The translations under genes were made by a program, and so were the position numbers. DNA of 64,000 nucleotides. Origin: Evansella cellulosilytica DSM 2522 (lineage in GTDB: Bacteria > Bacillota > Bacilli > Bacillales > Salisediminibacteriaceae). The notes beneath the pieces were generated by a model, which was given only the letters and a program-made list of their open reading frames with translations, ran no database searches and was not told where the DNA came from. Of the stretch, positions 25,845 through 36,900 are shown piece by piece. Every line of letters begins with the position of its first letter. Positions within the stretch are counted from its first letter, which is position 1. The stretch spans positions 2,108,001 to 2,172,000 of the forward strand of contig NC_014829.1 of assembly GCF_000177235.2 (NCBI RefSeq). Reading direction: 5' to 3'.

Positions 25845-28676
25845 ATGACCAAGTATGACATTCAGTATGACAAAGGATGGGCACAGTTTGTCGGTCCAAA
25901 CTTGGGCTATATGGAAGATCTTTATGACTTGTATAAAAAAGATAAAACACTAGTGCCAGAAAATATTCGGCTCTTTTTTGAAAAGTGGGGTGAACCCAAT
26001 TATGTCGATAAATCGGAAACGTCGAGGCGCAATGGTGGAACAAAACATACATCTCAACTATCGTACGAGGAAATTGCAAATGCATTCACATTATCAGAAG
26101 GGATAAGAAGCAGGGGACATTTAATAGCAAATATTTCTCCACTAGAGGAAAGGGCAGTTGGTGAGGATTTTTCGTTGGATAAATATAACCTTACAGCTGA
26201 AATATTGCGCATTATACCAGCTAATATTATTTCTCCATTTGCTCCTCCTCAAGTAAAGAATGGTTATGAGGCAGTTGAACATTTGTTAAAAGTTTATACA
26301 GATACATTAGCTTTTGAAATTAATCAAGTTCAAAATATGGAAGAAAGAAACTGGCTTAAGGAGAAAATTGAGTCTAAGAGTTATCAACCGCATCTTTCTA
26401 AAAAGGATAAACGTTTTTTATTAGAACGATTAAACAAGGTGGAAGGATTTGAACACTTTCTCCATAAAAAATTTATTGGACAGAAGCGTTTTTCAATAGA
26501 AGGTTTAGATAGTATTGTTCCAATGTTAGATGATGCGGTTAAAGAGTCGGTACAAAATGGAACGGAAAATATTATGATCGGAATGGCGCATAGAGGTAGA
26601 TTAAATGTTTTAGCACACGTACTTAGCAAACCTTATGAAATTATATTTTCAGAATTTCATGATGCACCAAATAAAGAGTTAGTACCGTCTGAGGGATCGA
26701 TTGGAATAAATTATGGATGGACTGGAGATGTGAAATATCACTTAGGTGCAGATAAGGAAATAAAAGGAAATGCAAAGGGAGCAACGTTAACATTAGCAAA
26801 TAACCCGAGCCATTTAGAATTTGTTAATCCTGTAGTAGAAGGCTTCACTAGAGCAGCACAAGATAATAGAGATAAGAAAGGATATGCAACACAGGATGTC
26901 ACACATGCATTAGCCATATTAATCCATGGTGATGCTGCCTTTCCAGGACAGGGTATAGTTGCAGAGACTTTAAATTTAGGGAAACTGAAGGGGTATTCAA
27001 CAGGAGGTACAATTCATATTATTGCAAACAATATTATCGGATTTACAACAATAAGTGAGGATTCTCGTTCAACGAATTATGCTAGTGACCTTGCTAAAGG
27101 GTTTGAAATTCCAATTATCCATGTAAATGCTGATGATCCTGAAGCCTGTTTAGCAGCAATTCACCTTGCTATACAATATCGAAATACATTTCATAAAGAT
27201 ATTATTATTGACTTAGTTGGATATAGAAGGTTTGGTCATAATGAAATGGATGAACCGCTAGTTACTCAACCAAAATTATACAAAAAGATAAAAAAACATG
27301 AGACAGTTTGTCAAATATATGAGAAAAAATTGAAAGAACAATCTGTTGTATCTGAAGACACGCTCCAATCTATGCGGGAAAAATATTTAGCTGAACTAGA
27401 GCAACACTTCAAAAAAGTGAAGGATGGAAAAAAATCTGAATTAAAAGAGGAAGACACTCTCCCACCGCCCCCTGTACAAAATAACTTAGACAATATAGAT
27501 ACAATGGTGAATGTAAAAGTTTTAAAGGATTTAAATGAACAGCTACTGGCAGTACCGAAGGGTTTTCGTGTATTTCCGAAGCTAAAGAAAATATTAGAGA
27601 GAAGACGTTATGTCTTTGAAAAAGACGAAACAATAGATTGGGCTCATTCCGAAGCGTTAGCATTTGCAACTATTATCCGGGATGGTACACCAATAAGATT
27701 AACAGGTCAGGACTCTGAAAGGGGCACCTTTTCACAAAGACATTTAGTACTTCATGACTATGAAAATGAGAAAATATATTCACCTTTACATGAGTTAAGA
27801 GAGGCCAATGCGTCATTTGATATTTACAATAGTCCATTATCGGAAGGCGCATGCGTAGGGTTTGAATATGGTTATAACGTGTATTCGCCTGAAACGTTAA
27901 CGTTATGGGAGGCCCAATATGGAGACTTTGCAAATGGAGCACAAGTGTTGTTTGATCAGTTTATATCAGGTGGAAGAGCAAAGTGGGGTCAAAAATCAGG
28001 AATTGTATTTTTATTGCCACATGGGTATGAAGGCCAAGGCCCAGAACATTCCAGTGGGCGTTTAGAAAGGTTCCTTCAGCTAGCAGCAGAAAATAATTGG
28101 CATGTTGTTAACTTAACTCGTGCCAGTCAGTACTTTCACTTGCTTAGGCGTCAAGCTAAGCTTTTAGGGAAAGAAGAAGTGAGGCCGCTCGTTATTATGA
28201 CTCCTAAAAGCTTGTTGAGAAATAAATTGTTATCTTCTTCAGCAGATGAGTTTATAAATGGAACGTTTAATCCGTTAATAATCGAGCAAGGAAAAAAAAC
28301 AGTAAGTGAAAAGGTGAAGAAAATCATATTTTGCTCTGGAAAAATTGCGATAGATATAGAAGAACATATAAATAAACACAACAACATTGATTCTATCGTA
28401 GTAGCAAGAGTCGAAGAATTGTACCCTTTTCCAAAAGAAAAAATTATACCATTGACTAAGAAATACGGGAATGTTACTGAATGGATTTGGGTGCAAGAGG
28501 AACCAAAAAATATGGGGGCTTGGCATTACGTGCTTCCGCAGTTGAGACGTATCAAAGGAGATCATATCAGCATTCAATATATTGGTAGACGCCGTATGTC
28601 TAGTACGGCTGAAGGCGATGCGGCAATGCACAAGAAGGAACAGGAAAGAATAATCAATGAAGCTTTATATGATTAA
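25845..28676 (+). CDS. sucA: 2-oxoglutarate dehydrogenase E1 component
   Basis: This 943-residue thiamine-diphosphate enzyme (odhA in B. subtilis, nearly the same length) decarboxylates 2-oxoglutarate and passes the succinyl group to E2. IGMAHRGRLNVLAHVL, the TPP-binding region HGDAAFPGQG...NNIIGFTT, RRFGHNEMDEP, GQDSERGTFSQRHLVLHDYE, and LPHGYEGQGPEHSSGRLERFLQL are all characteristic. ATG at 25845 follows GGAGG by 9 bases; the longer frame to 25764 adds 27 residues without a site. sucB begins 18 bases after the stop, so the two form an operon. The E3 component (lpd) is not here and must be shared with another complex. Confidence 0.95.
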   Translation: MTKYDIQYDKGWAQFVGPNLGYMEDLYDLYKKDKTLVPENIRLFFEKWGEPNYVDKSETSRRNGGTKHTSQLSYEEIANAFTLSEGIRSRGHLIANISPLEERAVGEDFSLDKYNLTAEILRIIPANIISPFAPPQVKNGYEAVEHLLKVYTDTLAFEINQVQNMEERNWLKEKIESKSYQPHLSKKDKRFLLERLNKVEGFEHFLHKKFIGQKRFSIEGLDSIVPMLDDAVKESVQNGTENIMIGMAHRGRLNVLAHVLSKPYEIIFSEFHDAPNKELVPSEGSIGINYGWTGDVKYHLGADKEIKGNAKGATLTLANNPSHLEFVNPVVEGFTRAAQDNRDKKGYATQDVTHALAILIHGDAAFPGQGIVAETLNLGKLKGYSTGGTIHIIANNIIGFTTISEDSRSTNYASDLAKGFEIPIIHVNADDPEACLAAIHLAIQYRNTFHKDIIIDLVGYRRFGHNEMDEPLVTQPKLYKKIKKHETVCQIYEKKLKEQSVVSEDTLQSMREKYLAELEQHFKKVKDGKKSELKEEDTLPPPPVQNNLDNIDTMVNVKVLKDLNEQLLAVPKGFRVFPKLKKILERRRYVFEKDETIDWAHSEALAFATIIRDGTPIRLTGQDSERGTFSQRHLVLHDYENEKIYSPLHELREANASFDIYNSPLSEGACVGFEYGYNVYSPETLTLWEAQYGDFANGAQVLFDQFISGGRAKWGQKSGIVFLLPHGYEGQGPEHSSGRLERFLQLAAENNWHVVNLTRASQYFHLLRRQAKLLGKEEVRPLVIMTPKSLLRNKLLSSSADEFINGTFNPLIIEQGKKTVSEKVKKIIFCSGKIAIDIEEHINKHNNIDSIVVARVEELYPFPKEKIIPLTKKYGNVTEWIWVQEEPKNMGAWHYVLPQLRRIKGDHISIQYIGRRRMSSTAEGDAAMHKKEQERIINEALYD

Positions 28677-28694
28677 CGCGAAGGGGGTAAACGA

Positions 28695-29924
28695 ATGATC
28701 GAGATAAAAGTACCTGAATTAGCGGAGTCTGTTAAAGAAGCGACAATTGCAGAGTGGCTAAAAAAAGAAGGGGAATCAGTTCAAAAAGGGGAAAATCTCG
28801 TTGAGTTGGAAACAGATAAAGTAAATATAGAAATTTCTGCAGAAGAGTCGGGTATTTTAAGCGAAACGCTTTGTGATGAAGGTGATACTGTTTTTGTAGG
28901 AGATGTTATAGCTAAAATGAATGTCGATGAAGAGACGTCATCGAAGAAGTTCGAGAATAATAAGAAAGATAAAGCTAAAGATGATCTATCATCCGATTTT
29001 TCACATGAACATGAAGAGAAAAAGAATTTTGAAAAGGATATTGATAAGGCACGTCCAATAGCTAGTCCTGCTGCGAGAAAGTATGCAAGAGAAAAAGGCA
29101 TTGAATTGAATGAAATAACGCCAAAAGACCCGCTAGGTCGAGTAAGGAAAGATGATCTAAAAGAACTTGAAAATGAAAAAGATAACGATGAAATAAGCAA
29201 TGACAAAGAGGAGGCCACTTCTAAAAAAATTGAACGGGTTCGTATGTCGAGACGGCGACAAACTATTGCAAAAAGGCTTGTAGAAGCACAACAAAATTCA
29301 GCAATGTTGACAACGTTTAATGAAGTTGATATGACAAAATTATTAAAGTTGAGAGATCGTAAAAAGGATGACTTCTATGAGGAAAATGGTGTAAAATTAG
29401 GATTTATGTCATTTTTTACTAAAGCGGTTATTGGCGCACTAAAAAAATATCCTTATGTTAATGCCGAAATAGAAGAGAACGAAATATTATTAAAGAAATT
29501 TTATGACATCGGTATAGCTGTTTCAACGGAAGAGGGCCTTGTTGTTCCTGTTGTTCGGGATGCAGATCACCTTGATTTTGCTGGTATTGAAAAGGAAGTG
29601 AATAGTTTAGCTGAAAAAGCACATGAAAAGAAATTAGATATCAATGATTTAACCGGAGGCACTTTTACAATTACAAATGGTGGTGTATTTGGCTCTTTAT
29701 GGTCAACACCTATTTTGAACACACCTCAAGTAGGGATATTGGGAATGCATAAAATACAAATGCGCCCTGTTGCTATTGATGAAGAAAGATTTGAAAATAG
29801 GCCAATGATGTATATAGCACTTTCGTATGATCATAGAATTATTGATGGTAAAGATGCTGTAGGATTTTTAGTGAAAGTTAAGGAACTTATTGAGGACCCT
29901 GAATCTTTATTACTCCAAGGGTAA
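28695..29924 (+). CDS. sucB: Dihydrolipoyllysine succinyltransferase (E2 of 2-oxoglutarate dehydrogenase)
   Basis: This 409-residue E2 (odhB in B. subtilis) has three parts. A lipoyl domain has Lys42 in ETDKVN. An E1/E3-binding domain runs [22 protein letters not shown] (about 115-150), with charged linkers on both sides. The acetyltransferase-type catalytic core from about 180 carries the His-Asp motif [13 protein letters not shown] near the C-terminus. It transfers succinyl groups to CoA. The linkers are very rich in Glu, Asp and Lys rather than Ala/Pro. The ATG has AAGGGGGT upstream. The repeat element at 29945 begins 20 bases after the stop, so the operon has no terminator immediately after sucB. 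Confidence 0.95.
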   Translation: MIEIKVPELAESVKEATIAEWLKKEGESVQKGENLVELETDKVNIEISAEESGILSETLCDEGDTVFVGDVIAKMNVDEETSSKKFENNKKDKAKDDLSSDFSHEHEEKKNFEKDIDKARPIASPAARKYAREKGIELNEITPKDPLGRVRKDDLKELENEKDNDEISNDKEEATSKKIERVRMSRRRQTIAKRLVEAQQNSAMLTTFNEVDMTKLLKLRDRKKDDFYEENGVKLGFMSFFTKAVIGALKKYPYVNAEIEENEILLKKFYDIGIAVSTEEGLVVPVVRDADHLDFAGIEKEVNSLAEKAHEKKLDINDLTGGTFTITNGGVFGSLWSTPILNTPQVGILGMHKIQMRPVAIDEERFENRPMMYIALSYDHRIIDGKDAVGFLVKVKELIEDPESLLLQG

Positions 29925-29944
29925 TAATGAAAAGAGGATAGTAC

Positions 29945-30292
29945 GAGGGGCACTGAAAAAGTGAAAATCATGATTGTATCGTGTATTAAAATTCATAAGC
30001 CTTAATTTAAGAACGATTTGATGAGCCTGGAGCAAGCGAGATAACTGTCTCTTCCTCTACAAGCATATGCCTTGGAGCGTATCCGTCGAGACAACTCGAA
30101 GCATTATCGACGAAGTAACGCTCGTTCCTGTGGGAAAAAAGGCAGGGGTGAGACCCCACAGACCGCAGGTCGAGGAGGCTCACCAGCCGCCCACGGAAAG
30201 CGAGCTTGCGCAGGGATCATCAATTCACAATATACAGAGCAACTTATAATAATAACTGATAATTATAGAATAAGTACTTTTTCAGTTCCCTT
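29945..30292. mobile_element. MITE-like TIR element with 8-bp target duplication (copy 2)
   Basis: The left end GAGGGGCACTGAAAAAGTG and the right end (reverse complement AAGGGAACTGAAAAAGTAC) are inverted repeats. The octamer GATAGTAC lies directly before (29937-29944) and directly after (30293-30300) the 348-base unit, as a target duplication does. The GC-rich core at 30018-30223 is nearly identical to 98-307, and core-to-end distances match copy 1 on the left (73 and 74 bases). No transposase is encoded, so it must be moved in trans if it is active. Confidence 0.8.
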
Positions 30293-30328
30293 GATAGTAC
30301 TCACAATTTAGTAGAAAGTGTGGTCGCG

Positions 30329-30374
30329 TAAGGTGAATCAAATGGTGGATTCCTTCTCCATTGATTCACCTTAT
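30329..30374. terminator. Terminator-like hairpin after repeat copy 2
   Basis: AGGTGAATCAAATGG pairs with CCATTGATTCACCT around a 10-base loop. It is a diverged member of the TGACTCAA family. It may end sucAB transcription beyond the inserted element, which would mean the element split the operon from its terminator. Confidence 0.65.
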
Positions 30375-30403
30375 TTTCATCGCTTTATGGACATGAATTG
30401 TAT

Positions 30404-30985
30404 TTAGAAATCGTTTTGAAAAAGAGTAGTAATGTACTGTTCCATTACTTTAAATAATGGCGGTATTTCATCAAGATTACTTACTAACGCCCGATACATA
30501 TTTTTGTAATACCATTCCTGATCTTTCTTCGTAGCACTAAAGGAAGACCAAAGTGAACTTCCTAATAACTCCTTAGCCTTTACCATCGAATGTAAATTAT
30601 GTATTTTGTCAGCTAAAATAACATATTTTTGTTGTAAAGTAGCATACTTTGTTTTTTTAATTGATTCAGATTTTCTTTCAAACCAAGATTTACTTTTGTC
30701 CATTTCAGAAGCACCGATGACTAATTCAGATATCTTTTCACCAAATATATTTGTAATCTGTTCGACTGTCCCATCTGTATCTTCTATAACGTCATGAAGC
30801 AATATTGCAATGATAATATTCATTCTCTCCTCGTCTGAAAAAGAACTACCATGTAAATGAGTTTGCATGAATAAAGCGGCGGTATATGGGTGGGTAATAT
30901 AAGGGGTACTATCGGTTTTCCTGTATTGCTTAGCGTGTGCATTTGTCGCAAAAATAACAGCTTCATCTATCAGTTTTAATTCCAT
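30404..30985 (-). CDS. HD-domain phosphohydrolase (RelA/SpoT hydrolase-like)
   Basis: This 193-residue protein matches the hydrolase half of RelA/SpoT enzymes. A-N-A-H-A-K-Q-Y-R-K supplies the first His, T-P-Y-I-T-H-P the second, LLHDVIEDT (near 62-70) the HD pair and E-D, and LADKIHNLHSM (near 125) the last Asp. Stand-alone versions resemble the MESH1-type small alarmone hydrolases, which cleave the 3'-pyrophosphate of (p)ppGpp; other HD proteins of this look have unknown nucleotide substrates. No synthetase domain is present. The ATG has AAGGAGTG upstream. It is monocistronic. Confidence 0.8.
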   Translation of the reverse strand: MELKLIDEAVIFATNAHAKQYRKTDSTPYITHPYTAALFMQTHLHGSSFSDEERMNIIIAILLHDVIEDTDGTVEQITNIFGEKISELVIGASEMDKSKSWFERKSESIKKTKYATLQQKYVILADKIHNLHSMVKAKELLGSSLWSSFSATKKDQEWYYKNMYRALVSNLDEIPPLFKVMEQYITTLFQNDF

Positions 30986-31136
30986 TGCAGTTCACTCCTT
31001 TCCACTTAGTTAACTTTTTCTAGAAAGCTTTAAAAATTTCCTGCTTCTAACAAAATACTGAATAATAGATAAAAAGCTAGAATATCTATAGTAGAAGAAG
31101 TAGTAAGACAAGTTTAATAGAAAAGTTGGAGGCATT

Positions 31137-31862
31137 ATGGAATTTATAACAGGAAGTGCAATTGCTGCAATTGCTACAGCTTTAGGAGCAATACCTGCAC
31201 TATTATTTATTAGGGCCACACATCGATTTAGAGATATATTATTAGCATTTTGTGCTGGTGTAATGATGGCAGCAGCCGTTTTTGAACTTATTCCGGAAGC
31301 ATTAAAACAAGCCGATATAAAAATTGTTGCTCTTGGTATATTGTTAGGAGTAGTATCGTTAACGTTGTTAGAACAAAATATTCCTCATATCGATCTAGAT
31401 CATTCATCTAGCGCTATTCAAATAGATCAAAAATCAATGTTAATTATTGCAGCAATTTGTTTGCATAATCTACCTGAAGGGTTATCAGTAGGAGTTAGCT
31501 ATGCTAGTGGGGTGGAAGGATTAGGCCCAATGATCGCTTTTGCAATTGGACTTCAGAATATGCCCGAAGGATTTCTAGTGGCATTATTTTTAATCCAACA
31601 GAATGTAAAAAAGCTATATGCATTTTTAATCGCCCTTCTCACAGGTATGCTAGAGTTCTTTGCTGCTATTATAGGATATATATTAACTAATTATGTTACT
31701 ATTCTCATTCCAACTGGATTGTCATTTGCGGCTGGATCGATGCTATACATCGTTTATAAGGAGTTAATCCCAGAAAGTCATGGTGATGGCCACGCATTAA
31801 GTTCAACATATTCTTTTGTATTTGGCATGATCGGGATGCTCTGGCTAACGAGGTTGTTTTAG
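31137..31862 (+). CDS. ZIP-family divalent metal transporter
   Basis: This 241-residue integral membrane protein has about eight helices. ICLHNLPEGLSVG (near 111-123) and LQNMPEGFLVALF (near 138-150) are the two metal-site helices of the ZIP family (H-N-x-P-E-G and its partner). It resembles the GufA/ZupT group, which takes up zinc and other divalent cations. The His-rich cytosolic loop is reduced to a short D-H-S segment after IPHIDLDH. The ATG follows GGAGG. The TVP38-type gene starts 45 bases after the stop without a terminator, so the two are probably co-transcribed. Confidence 0.9.
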   Translation: MEFITGSAIAAIATALGAIPALLFIRATHRFRDILLAFCAGVMMAAAVFELIPEALKQADIKIVALGILLGVVSLTLLEQNIPHIDLDHSSSAIQIDQKSMLIIAAICLHNLPEGLSVGVSYASGVEGLGPMIAFAIGLQNMPEGFLVALFLIQQNVKKLYAFLIALLTGMLEFFAAIIGYILTNYVTILIPTGLSFAAGSMLYIVYKELIPESHGDGHALSSTYSFVFGMIGMLWLTRLF

Positions 31863-31907
31863 ATAATGATAACGCTATATTGTAATGAGAAGAAGAGGTG
31901 TAGAAAA

Positions 31908-32567
31908 GTGAAATATATAACAGTATGTAAATTACTGATTTTCATTTTTATCATAATAATGATTTTTATTAATCAAAAATACTTTTACATTACTCCTAAT
32001 AATATTCGTAATGCTATTATTGATTTTGGTATACTAGCACCTATTATTTTCATTATAGCTTTAGCAATTCGTCCATTTTCTCTCATACCAACATCGATTT
32101 TTTCTATTGCTGGGGGGCTTTCGTTCGGTCCAATACTCGGACCCATTGTGACTTTTATCGGGTCAGTAGCTGGTGCTATCCTCTCATTTCTAGCAGTAAG
32201 AAAACTTGGATATGGTCTCGGACAAACAAAAAGTGTTGGAAGGTGGGCAGATGTACAAATAAAAGTGGAGCATAATGCATTTCGATATGTGTTAGCGTTA
32301 CGATTAATACCGATTATTAATTTTGATATTGTTAGTTATATAGCAGGAATCTCAAAGGTTTCATTTAATAAATACTTATCTGCAACAATGATAGGAATAA
32401 TACCAGGAACATTAGCTTTTAATTTTCTAGGCGCTTCCCTCATAGAGAGCGGGTGGCACATGTTTTTTGCAATACTAATACTCGTGGTAATTGTCGTAAT
32501 TATTTCATTATTTGTTATGAGAAAAGTAGATTGGCGCAACATTCAACTAACTTCAAGTGATAAATGA
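31908..32567 (+). CDS. TVP38/TMEM64-family membrane protein
   Basis: This 219-residue membrane protein of the DedA/VTT superfamily has characteristic segments AIRPFSLIPTSIFSIAGGLSFGP, the helical G-S-V-A-G-A-I-L-S-F stretch, and ALRLIPIINFDIVSYIAGISKVSFNKYL, a re-entrant loop with the conserved Arg, Pro and Gly residues. Related proteins act as lipid scramblases or flippases; the bacterial role of this subgroup is unsettled. GTG at 31908 is chosen because AGAGGTG lies 8 bases upstream; an ATG at 31866 would add 14 residues with CNEKKRC and has no site. It lies downstream of the ZIP gene. Confidence 0.87.
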   Translation: MKYITVCKLLIFIFIIIMIFINQKYFYITPNNIRNAIIDFGILAPIIFIIALAIRPFSLIPTSIFSIAGGLSFGPILGPIVTFIGSVAGAILSFLAVRKLGYGLGQTKSVGRWADVQIKVEHNAFRYVLALRLIPIINFDIVSYIAGISKVSFNKYLSATMIGIIPGTLAFNFLGASLIESGWHMFFAILILVVIVVIISLFVMRKVDWRNIQLTSSDK

Positions 32568-32643
32568 AGCAAAGCTTAATTCATTGCATTCTTCTTAAAT
32601 AAAACCCCATTCTTTACTCAGGAATCCGACTCCTTTATAAAAA

Positions 32644-33693
32644 CTACTTACCTACTAATTGTCGAAGTTCTTCGAGACTATCGTGTATCGATAATAGTTC
32701 GTAAAATACAATCGTTTTTTCATGAAAGTGGTGAAAATAAGCAGGATCCCTTCGGTGACCAGAGCTATATTCATATTTTAAATATTGATCTAATTCGTAT
32801 ATATTGTAAAAGTGGTCATCAGACATAGGAGCGTGTATATTTTCGATGATTGCAACTATTGATGCAGTCGTATCTACTAATAATTCTCGTTCAAACTCCG
32901 TAAAGTCGATCCATGATTTAATATATTGTAGGTTCCCCAAATGTAAAAGTATTTTCTGTATGATCATTAACTTCTTTTTTAGTTTAAAAAAGTGACGATA
33001 GTCGTAGTATTTCATCCGGTGATATCTCCACTCTGCTTTTTGGTACTTGACGAGTTCTTCAGTTTTATCAATATTAGACCTAAGAATTTGGTATGATTCA
33101 AGTGGGAGTTTACTATTATTTTCCTTTTTTGTACTGATGATTATTTCCATAGATTTCTTTAGAACTTTCGATATATGAAATTGATGCTCCTTTATTTGAT
33201 CTGCAATAGTAGAAATATACTTTGGTGGAAATAGAAATATATTTACGAGAGTTGATACTGTTAATCCAATGGTTGTTGTTCCGACTCTAGTTAAAAAAGC
33301 TAACAAAAAGTGATCGTGTATATTTGGGATCATAGCAACTGCTGTTAAAGTAGCAACAAGCGTACCTTGCTCTAACTTTAATTTTTGACATAAGAAAATA
33401 GTTAATGTAGCAGCAAGTGCAAACGTAATGGCTGAATAGCCGAAAACAGAAACAAAAAAAACGGATAAGGCTGCACCAATTGCAGAAGCAGGTAACCTTA
33501 TAACGCCCTTTTTAATAGATTCTGAAGCAGTTGGTTCTAAAGTAACAATGGCCGTAATGACCGCAAACACAGCTGAAACTTGAAAGGTAATACAAATGAG
33601 TGCAGTAAAAAATACAGCAACGCCAGTCTTTATAATTCTTTGACCAATCCATTTTTTCTTCGTAAAAAAGTTTAATAAATGATTAGATTCCAT
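32644..33693 (-). CDS. FUSC/aromatic-acid-exporter-family membrane protein
   Basis: This 349-residue protein has an N-terminal half of about six membrane helices (to about 155) and a C-terminal helical, charged cytosolic half. KTGVAVFFTALIC, ITAIVTLEPTASESIKKGVIRLPASAIGA and the LTRVGTTTIGLTVSTLVNIFLFPP segment match the DUF939/ArAE_1-type proteins of Bacillus (YgaE, YqjA). These are thought to be efflux proteins, but substrates are not known. The ATG at 33693 has TAGGAG 8 bases upstream; an ATG seven codons earlier overlaps that site. It is monocistronic and divergent from addB. Confidence 0.85.
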   Translation of the reverse strand: MESNHLLNFFTKKKWIGQRIIKTGVAVFFTALICITFQVSAVFAVITAIVTLEPTASESIKKGVIRLPASAIGAALSVFFVSVFGYSAITFALAATLTIFLCQKLKLEQGTLVATLTAVAMIPNIHDHFLLAFLTRVGTTTIGLTVSTLVNIFLFPPKYISTIADQIKEHQFHISKVLKKSMEIIISTKKENNSKLPLESYQILRSNIDKTEELVKYQKAEWRYHRMKYYDYRHFFKLKKKLMIIQKILLHLGNLQYIKSWIDFTEFERELLVDTTASIVAIIENIHAPMSDDHFYNIYELDQYLKYEYSSGHRRDPAYFHHFHEKTIVFYELLSIHDSLEELRQLVGK

Positions 33694-33949
33694 GATTTTT
33701 TCTCCTAATATCAATCATCATTAATATATAAATAAGTAAGTAACTCCTATATTTTATCACGTTCTGAAAATCTACAACAATAACGTCATTTTATGTAGTA
33801 TTCTTATATAATTATTATAGCTTTATTGACTTACTTCCCTTACCATCACTTAACATCACTTAACATGTTTATAATCAACTAGATTTCAGCTAAAATAGAG
33901 AGAGATTAAAGAATGAAATCATTATATTAGTGATAAGAGGTGAGGCACT

Positions 33950-36900
33950 TTGTCTATTTCATTTATACTAGGTCGGACAGGCACTGGCAAAACAACGTAC
34001 ATGTTAAATAACATGATTGACGATGCAATTAAAGATCCACAAGGGGCAACGATAATATATCTCGTACCAGACCAAATGACATTTCAATCGGAGATGCAAC
34101 TCGTACAATCAAAACAAAGAGGCATGACGAGAATTCAAGTTCTCAGTTTTTCAAGGCTAGCACTTAGGGTTTTACAAGAATTAGGAGGAATCACGAAGCA
34201 GCACATTCAGAAAACAGGTGTGCAAATGCTGATAAGAAAAATTGTCGAAACCGAGAAAAAAAGCTTTAAAGTATTTAGTAAAGCTTCTGATACAAACGGT
34301 TTTATAGACCAGCTAGAGCAGATGATAACGGAGTTAAAACGTTATGATGTTTCAGCGGATACGCTCACGGAACAGTATGAAGCTTTGGAGCAGCGAGAAA
34401 ATAAACGTCCGAGTGAGCAAATTTTACAGGAAAAACTACACGATATAGGAATTGTTTATAACAATCTAGGTAAACACTTTAAGGATGAGTATGTCGGGGC
34501 TGAAGATTACTTACATTTATTATCAGAGAAAGTAGCCCATTCTAACTATTTAAAGCAATCACACATTTTCATAGATGGATTTCATAGTTTCACTCCTTTA
34601 GAAATGCTTGTCATTCAAGAATTAATGCTACATTGTACACATACTACATTTTCATTTACATTAGATAGACACTACGATACTGCTGAAGTATTAAATGAAC
34701 TAGATCTATTTTTTGAAACAGCTAAGTCATATCAAACGATTCAAAATGTTTGTCGCGAACACAATTTGGAAGTGAACCGACCGTTCATTTTACAAATGTC
34801 CTTACGCTTCAAGTCTAAAGCAATTGCACATTTAGAAAAGAACTATGAGATACGCCCTTCTCCAGTCTACGAAACGAATGACGGGATTCGAGTCATTAGT
34901 GCTGTTCATAGACGGAGTGAAGTGGAAGGGATCGCTCGTGAAATTCTCCATTTAGTGAGAGATAAGTCTTATCGCTTTCAAGAAATAGTGTTGATACTAA
35001 GAAATATTACTGATTATACAGATTTACTACAAACAGTCTTTGAAGATTATGGGATACCTCTTTTTATGGACCAAAAGCGTTCGATGTTAAATCATCCTGT
35101 CATTGAGTTTATTCGCTCTTCATTAGAAGTCATCTACGGGAATTGGAGATACGAAGCAGTTTTCAGATGCCTTAAAACTGACATGTTATTTCCGCTTGAA
35201 TCACATGTTAGTGAGATGAGAGAACGTGTCGATCAATTAGAAAATTATGTACTTTCCTACGGAATTAAAGGGGTACGCTGGTACGATAAGAAGCCATGGT
35301 CGTATCGTCGCGTGAAAACATCAGCTGATGGGGAGAGAAAAAGAACGACAGCTGAAGATGAGTTTGAACAAGAAATTAATCAATTACGAAATGAACTTAC
35401 TAAACCGTTGATTTGGCTTCAAAAACAGATGAAAGCTTCTAAAACTGTCACGGAAAAATGTGAAACTATTTATCATTATTTAGTGATGTGCCAAATTCCT
35501 GAGAAAATTGAAAGAATGCGAAATGACTCCGTCGCGTCAGAGGAGTTACAACGTGCTAAGGAACATGATCAAGTATGGTCTGCAATTGTTGAACTACTGG
35601 ATCAAATGGTAGAGATGGCAGGGGATGAGGACGTATCATCCGAATTGTATAAAAAAATGATCGATACAGGTGTAGAATCTATGAAATTTGCGATTATTCC
35701 ACCTGCTATTGACCAGGTTATTGTAGCGGATATGGAGCACTCTCGTTTATCTAATATACGTTGTGCTTTTATTTTAGGTGTTAATGACGGAATAATCCCT
35801 GCTAAACCAGATGAAGGCAGTATCGTTACTGAAGAAGAACGGGATACGTTAGCTCAAGCAGGGATAAATTTAGCTCCGAGTAGTACACGACAGTTGCTTA
35901 ATGAAACATTCCTCATGTATTTGGCGCAATCGACAGCATCCGAGTTACTGTATTTTACGTATCCTTTAGCAGATGAAGAAGGGAAAAGCTTACAGCCATC
36001 AATCGTATTAAAAAGAATTAAAGATTTTTTCCCATCTTTAGAAGAGGAATTGTGGTTTCATGAACCTACAGATATGACAGATGAGGAGCAGTTCTTTTTT
36101 ATTAATGGGTCCGATAAAACACTGTCTTATTTAACTTTTGTACTACAGTCTTGGAAAAAGGGATATAGCATCCCTAGCTTTTGGTGGGATGTATATAATT
36201 GGTACGTAGCAAATGAAAATTGGAATTTTAAAGTAAAGCAAGTACTCCATAGTTTATTTTATAAAAATAAAGCACAACAGCTTTCTAAGCATACTAGTAA
36301 AGAATTGTATGGGGATCATTTAGTAACCAGTGTTTCAAGAATGGAGCAATATCAATCTTGTGCCTTTGCACAATTCGCAAACTACGGTCTTCGACTAAAA
36401 GAAAGAGAAACCTATAAGCTCGAAGCACCAGATGTAGGAACGTTATTCCATGCAGCTTTGAAGGAAATGGCTGATTATTTAAGGCGCAATGGGAAAGATT
36501 TTTCACAATTATCTAAAGAAGAGTGTTCTACTTTAGCAAAAAAAATAGTAGAGGAATTAGCACCGAAAATTCAAAGAGAAATATTATTAAGTTCGAATAA
36601 ATATCATTATATTAAACAAAAACTTGAAGAGGTCGTTGCGAGAGCATCGCATGTTTTGGCAGAGCAATCCAGGTCTTCAGGATTTTCACCAATTGGTTTA
36701 GAGGTAGCCTTTGGAGAAAATCAAGATCTTCCTCCATTACAATTTCAACTTCAGAATGGTACTACGATGGAATTGGTAGGAAGAATTGACAGGGTTGATA
36801 TGGCAGAAGGGAGAGATGGGCTTTACCTTCGTATAATAGATTATAAGTCTAGTGCAAAAAATATTGAACTAAGTGAAGTGTATTATGGTCTATCTCTTCA

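Noticed and set aside
33843-33866. Short tandem CATCACTTAA repeat upstream of addB
   Set aside because: There are only two 10-base units with no palindrome or spacing that suggests an operator; chance in AT-rich sequence is likely.
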